Origin: SURF-32 sp964648365 | Lineage (GTDB): Bacteria; Planctomycetota; Phycisphaerae; UBA1845 | Assembly (NCBI GenBank): GCA_964648365.1 | Contig: CAZYLK010000104.1 | Span: forward strand, 1 to 20,419 | DNA: 20,419 nt | Reading direction: 5' to 3' | Shown: positions 7,712-15,184 of the stretch, piece by piece | Layout: each line of letters begins with the position of its first letter | Position numbering within the stretch: position 1 is the stretch's first letter | Program-made: the position numbers and the translations under genes | The notes under the pieces: generated by a model | Seen by the model: only the letters and a program-made list of their open reading frames with translations | Told to the model about the DNA's origin: nothing | The model's database searches: none

Positions 7712-7728
7712 ATCTTGGATCTTGGATC
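7712..7728. repeat. Heptamer tandem repeat (ATCTTGG, about 2.4 units)
   Basis: ATCTTGG occurs twice in tandem at 7712-7725 followed by ATC. It lies in the divergent spacer between the ABC ATPase gene and the large secreted protein gene and overlaps the candidate -35 below. Confidence 0.6.
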
Positions 7729-7750
7729 GACCCGTTGAAGATGCTACCAT
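7722..7750 (+). promoter_or_regulatory. Weak candidate promoter for the large repeat protein
   Basis: TTGGAT (7722-7727) and TACCAT (7745-7750) are 17 bases apart. The fit to the sigma-70 consensus is poor at -35 (three of six) and fair at -10 (four of six). It would give a leader of about 165 bases. This is a guess based on spacing only. Confidence 0.22.
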
Positions 7751-7871
7751 ACGGTCCCGACCGGGCTCGCAGGTGTTCGGGGGGTGGAAGTCCAAACTCA
7801 CCGGGCAACGGGCGTGCAGGCAGATTCCCGACACCGGCTGAACGTTCTGCACCCACGAATAGAGTGAAGCG

Positions 7872-7920
7872 GCCCCGTCGGGCAGAGACAGTGACACAGC
7901 CCCGTTCGGGCAGAGGAGGA
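7872..7920 (+). promoter_or_regulatory. Direct repeat with hairpin potential leading into a strong ribosome-binding site
   Basis: GCCCCGTCGGGCAGAG (7872-7887) recurs as GCCCCGTTCGGGCAGAG (7899-7915), 27 bases downstream. Each copy can fold GCCC against GGGC. The second copy runs directly into AGGAGGA (7914-7920), the best Shine-Dalgarno sequence in the window, four bases before the ATG at 7925. Folding could affect access to that site. Confidence 0.5.
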
Positions 7921-7924
7921 ACTG

Positions 7925-10900
7925 ATGCTGCAGCGTGCCGCGTATCTGGTCATTCTTGCGACTTGTTGTGCCCTGCTGCCCACAGCGCGGGCGTCGGACC
8001 ACAACGGCGTACCCCTCGTCACGGACGTCGAGACCCGAACCGGCCGGCATCCCGCCGCCGCGGCGACGGCTTCCCCGGTCTACTCATTTCGACGGGTAGT
8101 ATCTCTTGGGGATCGGATTGACGCCCGCCGCGTCAACTTCCTCGGCTCGCCGCTGATCACACCGGATGGCCGCGTGGCGATGAGCGCGCAGATGGACAGT
8201 TTCGGCGGCGTCCTGGTCGAACGGGAGGACGGGGGGTTTCGATGGCTGTCTGCCGCAGGCGGCATTGGTGGATACTCGGTCGAGAAGGTCTACTTGCCGC
8301 GCTTCGACCGGGAAGGCAACGAGTACGTTTCGGCCGTCGTCAGAGAGGTCGGACCCGTCGTCTTCAAGAACGAGCGCCCCGTGCTCGGCCCCCCCGGGCA
8401 TGAGGTACGCGTCGCGCCGATCGTGCCGTATACACTGGGTGACACGCTGCCGGGCGTTGATTCGACCAGCTTCTATGTGCTGGGCCGCGAGCGCGAAGGC
8501 AGCCCGCTGTCGGTACTTCGCATCTTCAACGATGGGCAGCGCGTCGACGTCAGGATTTCTGTCGGTACTGAGATCGACCGTTTCTCGGACGGCATCATCC
8601 GCAAGTATGAGCATCGCCGCCTGGGTAATGCGTCGCGATCGTTCGTCGCGGCCACAGAGTCGGGCATTCTGCTTGACGGGGCTCTGGCTGTGCGCCGCAC
8701 GGAGCGGATCGGCGGTTACCCTCTCGGGAGCTTTCTGCAGGCCGAAATCGTCAATTCCGGAGGCGTCTTCTTCCTCAGTAGAACACAGGATGGCGTGACG
8801 GGATTATTCAGTCGTACGGCCAGCATCGTCCGCGATGGCGATGTGGTCGATGGCGTGGAGATCGTTCGGCTGATCCAGTTCGACGCCAATGCGGTGGGTG
8901 ATCTGGCTTTTACGACAGAGGTTGGACCCGATTTCGATGAGGCCGTCTTTCTTAACGACAAGGTCGTTGCCGTCCCCGGCACGACGCAGATTGACGACGA
9001 ACTGGTGAGCGCCGTGGCGGCAACCACCTTCGCGCTGAACGAGTCAGGACAGGTCGCGTTCCAGGCGATCGTCGGCGGCCGCCACGCGACCGTAGTGGCC
9101 ACGCCGACCGGTGTGCCGGAGGAGCCCTTCTCCTATCGCGTCGCGCTGGTCGGGGGACAGGAGCTTCGCGATGGGTACTCTTACAGGGAGGGCTGGAACC
9201 TCTCGCTGACCGATGATGGGCGGGTTAGCCAGCGCATCACGGCACAGCTAGGGCGGCCGATCGCACCGATCGTGGCCTACTTCGGATACACCCACAGCTT
9301 TGCTCCGTCCGGGGCCCGTACGTTGCTGGTGACCATCCTGCCCGAGGGTAAGCGGTATCCAGACATATCCATCGTCGACGTCGACGAGGGCCGATACACA
9401 CCCTTCTGGGGGCTGGACGACGTGGTCGACGGATTGCACGTGATCAACGTTCAGAACGCCATCCATCAACAGCGCGTGATTACAGATGGCGGACAATTCT
9501 GCGCCCACGCACTGGTCAATTCGGGTGAGGATGCAATTTTCATCAACAACGATGCCGTGGTTCGTGAGGGCGACGTGATCGATGGAAGGACGCTGACCGG
9601 ATTCAGTCTTCCGGAAATAAACAACGGCGGCACGTTGATCTTTCGCGGATCCTATCAGGGCGGCCACGCCATCTTCGACCGCCAGTCGCGCCTGCTCGGC
9701 ACCGGCGATCCGCTGGGCGATCAGACCGTGCTCTCGACCCGCCGCGCTACGCTGAACGATGCAGGCCAGTTGGCGGTCTCACTGGAGCGATCGGACCGTG
9801 AGAAAGCCATCTACTGTGATCTCAAACCGGTCGTTGTGACCGGGGTAACGGATTTGGGCGGGGAGCTTGTGGAGTACCTCGACGAGTTGGGCTGGCGCAT
9901 GAATGAGGCGGGGCAAGTGGCGTTCTACGCCGAAACGGCTACCACCGATGCCCTTTGGATTGCGACGCCTACAGGGCAGCCCGATCCGCCGTACACCTAT
10001 CGGCGGGCTGCTGCGGAGGGGGAAACGATCGGCGATGAACTGCTCCATCAGGTGACGCGCTATGAGTTGACCGAGAACGGCCGCGCGACCATCTTCGCCG
10101 CCGCCCAGGGTGACGATCCGACGCGCATCTTCATTGAGTCCAGCGAAGGCGTTTGGGACGCTTGGGCGAGCGGCGACGATTACGAAGGTTATCCCGTCGA
10201 CCGCTTCTACGGGCCACCGCAGATTGACCACCACGGAAACGTCTACACCCGGCTCTCGATTCAAGATGCCAGCATCGTGGTCCTCGTCAATGGCGCTCCG
10301 CTACTGCAGACGCCCGATTTGCCGTCGCGGAATGCGCTGGTTATGGAAACCCAGCCCGGCGTGTTCGACGCCATCCTCGAGAACGAGAAGATCGGGGATC
10401 TGACGGTCCAGCAGGTGAAACCGTCCTGCCCGCGCTTTGATGCCGACGGAAACGAATACCTGCTCGTGTCCACCGACGCCGGCGAGACGCTCTTCTTCAA
10501 TCGCGAGCCGCTGGTACAGACCCATCATCAGAACGCCACGGCGCCGATCCGGCTGGACAGCCTGTACGTCAGCAATGGGTTGTTCGACGTGGCTGACAAT
10601 GGCGACGTCTACATCTTCGGCAAGCCCGAAGGCGTTGCGGGTCAGCATCTGATCCGCGTGGACCCGCACGCCAAGACGGCCGTTCCGATCTTGTCGGAGT
10701 CGATTCAAGTTCCCGGTTGGAGGATTGAGGAAATCGTTGCCGGGCCGCAGGAGGACGCGGTCGGAGCCGAGGTCAGTGCGTTCCTCCTTCGCGGCGAGGG
10801 CCGCGAAGCCGTTTTGCACGGCGGATCGGTCCACATCTCCGACGGACAGTCCGTCAAAGGTAAGCGCCTGACGAGCTTCAGCGCGGTTCAGCAGGCCGCG

Positions 10901-12517
10901 GATAACCCGCGCTTCATCGCAGACTTCGAGGGCGGCAACGGCGTCTTTGACGCCCAGCATCAGTACATTGCTACGGGCGACTTGGTTGAGGGCCTGGAGG
11001 TCGAGCGTATCGAGTCGTTCTCAGTGGGTGGCAGCGCCGCTACGGCGTATATCGCTAAGCTCACGGATAACCGACGCGCCGTTTTTCAGGATGATCGACT
11101 GATCGCGATCGAAGGGGAAACGGTAATCGACGGCGACGTGGTTGCCGATATCCGTCCGGAAGTCGTGCGACAGAACGCGCGCGGGGACGTGGCCTTCGTC
11201 GTGGCGGTCGGCGAAAGCCGTCGCGTCATCGCGGCCGTCGCGCCGGGCGGTCAGCCTCCCTTTCGCGTGCCGGCTCGCGTCGATGAGAAGAGCGGCACCG
11301 CCAAGGTGCAGTCGATCGACGACTTGCGACTCGATTCCAACGGCTGGGTCAGCTTTGTCTCCACGCGCACCGTGCTCAGCACGAAGCTCTTCCGGCAGAC
11401 CGCCGAGGATGCGTTTGACGTGATCTACGACGGCGACCGGATCGGTGATTTGCGCGTGACTTTCTCGCTGGGCCGCGCTACGGCGCCACGTGTCAACGAC
11501 GCCGGCGATGAAATTATCAGCGTTCCTGTCGAGCCCGTCGGCCAAGCCGTGTTCGTGAACCGCCAGCCGATCGCACATGGATTCGCCCGCCAGCCCGGGA
11601 TTGCACCCAACGGGATCAGCCTCTTCGAGGATGACGACATCCTTCACTGCGATGATCAGGGCCGCATCCTGGTCTATGGCAAGATCAATCCCAACGACTC
11701 ACTGTCACTGATCCGCGTTGATACCGTGAACAACACGGTTCAACGCGTCTTATCTGAAGGTGAGCGGGTCGAGGGGGAACGGCTGGAATACTTCGAGCAA
11801 CCTCGCTTCTTCGGCTTCGGTGACGATGGTGAGGCCGTCATCAAGGCGCGGGCTGGCAGTCTGGCGTCAATTGTCTCGCAGCATCGGATCATCGCTCGAT
11901 TGGGCGACATTATCGACGGCCGGCAGATTGGCCAGCCGTTCACACCCGGCCGTGACCCGGCCGGGGGCGTTTATTACCGCGCCGACAGTTGGCTCATGCA
12001 CCACCCGCCTGGCCAGCCCGGGCAGGTACTCGTGCGTCCCGGTTCACAGATCGGCGACTGGACCATCCGCGGCGTCACCTCCTACGCCCTCAACGACGGC
12101 GGCCTGGCGGCATTTACGACCGTCGTGAATGACGAGGACGTTGCCATTTTCACCGTTGACGACGCAGTCGTCGTTCGCGGCGCAACGCGAATCGAGGATA
12201 GGGTCGTAAACACGCTCGCAGCGTCCGTACATGCGAATGACTATGGTCAACTGGCCTTCCTGGCCGCGCTGCAGGGTGAAGGCGACGCTGTCTTCGTCGC
12301 AACACCGCTGAAGCCGTTCGACGGCAATGGTGACTGCCGCGTGGACTTGGCTGACCACGACGGGCTCTCATCCTGCCTTGCCGGCCCGAGCGAGCCGCTT
12401 GAACGGTCGTGCCGGATTTACGATGGGAACGACGACGGTCGCGTTGATCTTCTCGACGTGGCGATTTTTCAGTCGGTCTTCACCGGTGACGAGGAAATCG
12501 AGGGGTGTCGCCCCTAG
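7925..12517 (+). CDS. Giant secreted NxxGxxxAF-repeat protein with C-terminal dockerin/EF-hand-like loops
   Basis: A 1530-residue protein with a cleavable signal peptide (about residues 1-24, ending TARAS). The body is built from short repeats of the form N-x-x-G-x-x-A-F, for example LNESGQVAFQA, MNEAGQVAFYA, LNDAGQLAVSL and ANDYGQLAFLA, alternating with phrases such as GDVIDGRTL, GDIIDGRQI and GDVVDGVEI. At a larger scale there are about four blocks of 290-420 residues, ending near residues 389, 678, 1103 and 1457, each closing with an ATPTG-type phrase followed by P-(P)-F/Y. The last 70 residues carry two calcium-loop motifs, DGNGDCRVDLAD and DGNDDGRVDLLD, as in dockerin or EF-hand tails of planctomycete exported proteins. 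This matches the family of choice-of-anchor tandem NxxGxxxAF proteins, whose function is unknown; a surface or matrix role is an inference. The start is fixed by a strong AGGAGGA. Confidence 0.88.
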   Translation: MLQRAAYLVILATCCALLPTARASDHNGVPLVTDVETRTGRHPAAAATASPVYSFRRVVSLGDRIDARRVNFLGSPLITPDGRVAMSAQMDSFGGVLVEREDGGFRWLSAAGGIGGYSVEKVYLPRFDREGNEYVSAVVREVGPVVFKNERPVLGPPGHEVRVAPIVPYTLGDTLPGVDSTSFYVLGREREGSPLSVLRIFNDGQRVDVRISVGTEIDRFSDGIIRKYEHRRLGNASRSFVAATESGILLDGALAVRRTERIGGYPLGSFLQAEIVNSGGVFFLSRTQDGVTGLFSRTASIVRDGDVVDGVEIVRLIQFDANAVGDLAFTTEVGPDFDEAVFLNDKVVAVPGTTQIDDELVSAVAATTFALNESGQVAFQAIVGGRHATVVATPTGVPEEPFSYRVALVGGQELRDGYSYREGWNLSLTDDGRVSQRITAQLGRPIAPIVAYFGYTHSFAPSGARTLLVTILPEGKRYPDISIVDVDEGRYTPFWGLDDVVDGLHVINVQNAIHQQRVITDGGQFCAHALVNSGEDAIFINNDAVVREGDVIDGRTLTGFSLPEINNGGTLIFRGSYQGGHAIFDRQSRLLGTGDPLGDQTVLSTRRATLNDAGQLAVSLERSDREKAIYCDLKPVVVTGVTDLGGELVEYLDELGWRMNEAGQVAFYAETATTDALWIATPTGQPDPPYTYRRAAAEGETIGDELLHQVTRYELTENGRATIFAAAQGDDPTRIFIESSEGVWDAWASGDDYEGYPVDRFYGPPQIDHHGNVYTRLSIQDASIVVLVNGAPLLQTPDLPSRNALVMETQPGVFDAILENEKIGDLTVQQVKPSCPRFDADGNEYLLVSTDAGETLFFNREPLVQTHHQNATAPIRLDSLYVSNGLFDVADNGDVYIFGKPEGVAGQHLIRVDPHAKTAVPILSESIQVPGWRIEEIVAGPQEDAVGAEVSAFLLRGEGREAVLHGGSVHISDGQSVKGKRLTSFSAVQQAADNPRFIADFEGGNGVFDAQHQYIATGDLVEGLEVERIESFSVGGSAATAYIAKLTDNRRAVFQDDRLIAIEGETVIDGDVVADIRPEVVRQNARGDVAFVVAVGESRRVIAAVAPGGQPPFRVPARVDEKSGTAKVQSIDDLRLDSNGWVSFVSTRTVLSTKLFRQTAEDAFDVIYDGDRIGDLRVTFSLGRATAPRVNDAGDEIISVPVEPVGQAVFVNRQPIAHGFARQPGIAPNGISLFEDDDILHCDDQGRILVYGKINPNDSLSLIRVDTVNNTVQRVLSEGERVEGERLEYFEQPRFFGFGDDGEAVIKARAGSLASIVSQHRIIARLGDIIDGRQIGQPFTPGRDPAGGVYYRADSWLMHHPPGQPGQVLVRPGSQIGDWTIRGVTSYALNDGGLAAFTTVVNDEDVAIFTVDDAVVVRGATRIEDRVVNTLAASVHANDYGQLAFLAALQGEGDAVFVATPLKPFDGNGDCRVDLADHDGLSSCLAGPSEPLERSCRIYDGNDDGRVDLLDVAIFQSVFTGDEEIEGCRP

Positions 12518-12561
12518 CCGTCGGGTACGCTTGGGAGTCCGCCGGGCGCTTTGGCGACCGA

Positions 12562-12894
12562 CTACTCCTCCATCGACTCCATCAACTCCGCCATCGCCGG
12601 CCCCAGGTCGTGACCCATGCCGTGGCCGACGCCTTCCGTGCGCCGGATGCCTTCCGTCAGGACGCGACGGGCGTCGTCGTGACGGCCGAGGCGGATCAGC
12701 GCCTGGCCCAGGATGTGATAGGTCGCCAGGTGGGTCGGGTCTTTCTCGTTGGCGAACGTCAGGTGCTCCGCCGCCTCGCGCGTCGCGTCGTCGCCGCCCT
12801 CCATGAACAGCGCCCGGCCCAGCGCGAACCGGCTGAGCGGATCGTCCCGATCCAGTTCGACGATCTTTCGAAACCTGGCAATGTCAAGGGGCAT
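12562..12894 (-). CDS. Small tetratricopeptide-repeat protein
   Basis: A 110-residue soluble protein made of about two TPR units: FRKIVELDRDDPLSRFALGRAL (residues 8-29), HLTFANEKDPTHLATYHILGQALIRLG (44-70) and DDARRVLTEGIRR. TPR helices bind partner proteins; nothing indicates which. GGAG lies about ten bases before the ATG at 12894. The C-terminal tail is Met- and acid-rich with a GHGMGHDLGPAM stretch. The gene is convergent with the giant repeat protein (44 bases between stops) and lies downstream of the AAA+ ATPase gene on the same strand, separated by a palindromic element. Co-transcription with the ATPase is possible but the 148-base gap makes it uncertain. Confidence 0.82.
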   Translation of the reverse strand: MPLDIARFRKIVELDRDDPLSRFALGRALFMEGGDDATREAAEHLTFANEKDPTHLATYHILGQALIRLGRHDDARRVLTEGIRRTEGVGHGMGHDLGPAMAELMESMEE

Positions 12895-12945
12895 ACGGTC
12901 GCACTCCAGGGATCGGATGGCGGGTCGGCCGTCCTTGTAAATCAG

Positions 12946-13030
12946 CGTGCGCGATCATGCTCCGGCACCGAGCCGCGGGCTTCAGCCCGCGCGAACCCAC
13001 GGAAAGTGAAGCGGCTACGAATCGCGCACG
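12946..13030. repeat. Nested inverted-repeat element
   Basis: CGTGCGCGAT (12946-12955) is inverted as ATCGCGCACG (13021-13030). Inside lies a perfect hairpin CGCGGGCT (12974-12981), TC, AGCCCGCG (12984-12991). AGCCGC at 12971 can alternatively pair with GCGGCT at 13011-13016. The element fills most of the gap between two minus-strand genes and resembles an intergenic REP-like or attenuator structure. Confidence 0.6.
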
Positions 13031-13042
13031 GTGAATGGGGCG

Positions 13043-14473
13043 TTACCGCTTGAAAAACGTCCGGCCGTGATACGCGTACTTGCTGAGCTTGTTCGAGACG
13101 AACAGCGCCTCCAGGATGAACTCGACGGCGCCGGCGAGTTCGGACGGGTCATCCGCGGATCGCTCGGCCGTCTTGCACAGTTTCTTCGCGGCCGGCAGCA
13201 GACCGTTCAGTTTGCCTGCCGCGGCCACCAGCGTCTCGCCGGTCACCTCGTCGCCGACTTCGATGTTCGTCTTGCCGCCCGCGAAGGCCTCGAGGATCGG
13301 CTCCAGTTCGGCCGCGTCGGCGTAATTCTCAAATACGTTCTTGACCGCCTCACCGATCAGCGCCGCGATCAGCTTGTCCTCCGCCCGCTCGTCCTCGGCG
13401 AGAATCAGTTCCATCTTGCCGCGGCAGCTTGCGATCAGATGCTGCAAGTCGCTGACCCGCGGCACGACGCGCCTCTCGCCTGTGCGCAGGCAGCGCCGCT
13501 CCGCGTTCGACACCAGGTTCTCGGCGTTGGCGATCGACGCCCGCACGCTGACGCCCGACTGCTGGTTCACGTGTGAACTTTTGCGCGCCAGCCGGGCCAG
13601 TTCCTCGATGATCTCGAACATGTAGGGCGGCACGTCGATCGGCAGCCCCACCCCGGCCGCGTCGCGCGCGAGCCAGGCGTTGCCCTTGGTGATTGCGATC
13701 GCGTGCTCCGGCCGAAGCGGATAATGCGTGCGCACCACCGAGCCAATCCGGTCCTTCAGCGGCGTGACGATCCGCCCGCGGTTGGTGTAATCCTCCGGGT
13801 TGGCGGTAAACGCCATCATCACGTCAAGCGGCAGCCGGATCGGAAACCCGCGAATCTGAATGTCGCGTTCCTCCAGCGCGTTGAACAGGGCGACCTGAAT
13901 CCGCGGGGCCAGGTCCGGTAGTTCGTTGATGGCGAAGATGCCCCGGTTGGTCCGCGGCACCAGTCCATAATGCACGACCGCCTCGTCGGTCAGATGCCGC
14001 CCCTCCGCGTGTTTGACCAGGTCGATCTCGCCGACCAGGTCCGCCACGGTGACGTCCGGCGTGGCGAGCTTCTCGTGAAAGCGCTCGTCGCGGTGCAGCC
14101 AGCGAATTTCGAGGTCATCCCCCTGCTCGGCCGCCATGCGCCGATGCCGCGGGAACTGCGGCGCGAGGGGATCGTCCGGCAGGTCCGACCCAGCGATCAC
14201 CGGGCACCACTCATCCAGCAGCCGCGGCAGCGCCCGGATCAGCCGCGTCTTCGCCTGCCCGCGCAGCCCCAGCAGCAGCAGGTCGTGCCGGCTGAGGATC
14301 GCGTTGGCGATCTGCGGGATGACGGTGTCGTCGTATCCCACGATGCCGTCGAACAGCGGCGTGTTCGAACGGATGCGCGCGACAAGATTCCGCCGAAGCT
14401 CATCCTTGACGCTCCGCGGCCGGTAGTCGGTCTGCTTCAACGCGCCGACGGTTTTCGGGCGGTCGGTACTCAT
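13043..14473 (-). CDS. MoxR / magnesium-chelatase-type AAA+ ATPase
   Basis: A 476-residue cytoplasmic AAA+ protein. I start it at the ATG at 14473 (MSTDRPKTVG) because an AGGGGA stretch precedes it and anything upstream overlaps the divergent gene. Walker A is GLRGQAKTRL (69-78), the Walker B strand is GIFAINELPDL (178-188) with Asn in place of the usual Asp before the Glu, and sensor 1 is AFTANPED (221-228). DRIGSVVRTHYPL (241-253) holds the probable arginine finger and SGVSVRAS (306-313) the sensor 2 arginine. These fit the MoxR/ChlI group of chaperone-like ATPases that remodel partner proteins, usually with a von Willebrand A protein; no such partner is in the window. The C-terminal 120 residues are helical and of unknown role. 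Confidence 0.87.
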   Translation of the reverse strand: MSTDRPKTVGALKQTDYRPRSVKDELRRNLVARIRSNTPLFDGIVGYDDTVIPQIANAILSRHDLLLLGLRGQAKTRLIRALPRLLDEWCPVIAGSDLPDDPLAPQFPRHRRMAAEQGDDLEIRWLHRDERFHEKLATPDVTVADLVGEIDLVKHAEGRHLTDEAVVHYGLVPRTNRGIFAINELPDLAPRIQVALFNALEERDIQIRGFPIRLPLDVMMAFTANPEDYTNRGRIVTPLKDRIGSVVRTHYPLRPEHAIAITKGNAWLARDAAGVGLPIDVPPYMFEIIEELARLARKSSHVNQQSGVSVRASIANAENLVSNAERRCLRTGERRVVPRVSDLQHLIASCRGKMELILAEDERAEDKLIAALIGEAVKNVFENYADAAELEPILEAFAGGKTNIEVGDEVTGETLVAAAGKLNGLLPAAKKLCKTAERSADDPSELAGAVEFILEALFVSNKLSKYAYHGRTFFKR

Positions 14474-14609
14474 CCGGTGCAGGTTCCCCTCGATCCTGCG
14501 CGGATCGTAGGGGTGCGGCGCGGAGGGGTCAAACGGATGACGTTCCGGGCGGACGAGGTCGATGATGGTCACCTGCGGATCGCCGGAGCCGTCTGCCCGC
14601 TCGGTCCGC

Positions 14610-14639
14610 TTGTGACAGTCCCCTCGAATACAGTATGCT
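14610..14639 (+). promoter_or_regulatory. Candidate sigma-70-like promoter, probably giving a leaderless mRNA
   Basis: TTGTGA (14610-14615) and TATGCT (14634-14639) are 18 bases apart, each matching four of six consensus positions. Transcription would begin about seven bases after the -10, near 14646, and the ATG is at 14648. No Shine-Dalgarno sequence precedes that ATG, which agrees with leaderless translation. Confidence 0.45.
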
Positions 14640-14647
14640 GTTGTGCA

Positions 14648-15184
14648 ATGGCGAAGAGGATCCCCGTACTGGACTTGGGCCGGCTCGCGGCCGGCAGCCC
14701 GCCCGGGGTCACGCCTGCGATGGGCCAGTTCGTGGCGGAGGCGGCGTCTGTGTTGCTTGAGCACAATCGACACAAGCGAGGCGTGCTCATGGAGGTGGAG
14801 GCGAGCAGCCGGCACCGCTACAGGGTGAATTGGCCGACACTGCACGAGAATGCGGTTCGCACGCACAATGACCTGTCGGCGGCGGCTGAGCAGGGAGCGT
14901 ACGGTGTCGCGTTTCTCCTGGCCGAGGAGTTGACGGACTTCAGCGTCATCGAGCGAAGCCGCAAGGGAACCGGTTTCGACTACTGGCTGGGAGCGGGCGG
15001 CGACCACCCCTTTCAGCAGGCCGCTCGTTTGGAAGTCTCGGGAATCGTGAATGACGCCGACCAGCTCAATCCTCGAGTCAAAGCGAAGATGAGGCAGACG
15101 GATCGTTCCGCGGACAGCCTTCCTGCGTTCGTGGCGGTCGTTGAGTTCGGTCAGCCGAAGAGCGTCTTCAAGAGGCGAAGATGA
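14648..15184 (+). CDS. Uncharacterised protein with PD-(D/E)XK-like signature, first gene of a coupled pair
   Basis: A 178-residue soluble protein. I recall similar proteins of unknown function in cyanobacteria and planctomycetes that begin with a LGRLAAGSPPGVTP-like phrase, as here (residues 10-23). The most conserved-looking part is ERSRKGTGFDYWLG (102-115) followed by ARLEVSGI (126-133). Asp111 on one strand and Glu129 on the next, after a Gly-rich turn, resemble the acidic pair of PD-(D/E)XK nucleases, but the expected Lys is Ser131. A nuclease fold is therefore only a hypothesis. The C-terminus LPAFVAVVEFGQPKS looks like a core strand. The stop overlaps the next start by four bases (ATGA at 15181-15184), so the two proteins are made together. 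An in-frame GTG at 14612 is an alternative start but lies inside the candidate promoter. Confidence 0.82.
   Translation: MAKRIPVLDLGRLAAGSPPGVTPAMGQFVAEAASVLLEHNRHKRGVLMEVEASSRHRYRVNWPTLHENAVRTHNDLSAAAEQGAYGVAFLLAEELTDFSVIERSRKGTGFDYWLGAGGDHPFQQAARLEVSGIVNDADQLNPRVKAKMRQTDRSADSLPAFVAVVEFGQPKSVFKRRR

Noticed and set aside
7741..7860. Structured-looking leader considered as a riboswitch or small RNA
   Set aside because: A GGTGGAAGTCC-like phrase recalls some riboswitch cores, but the other conserved boxes of cobalamin or similar switches are missing and no strong stem pairs were found.
14474..15007. N-terminal extension of the AAA+ ATPase frame
   Set aside because: It overlaps the divergent gene at 14648, shows no AAA+ features, and the ATG at 14473 fits better.
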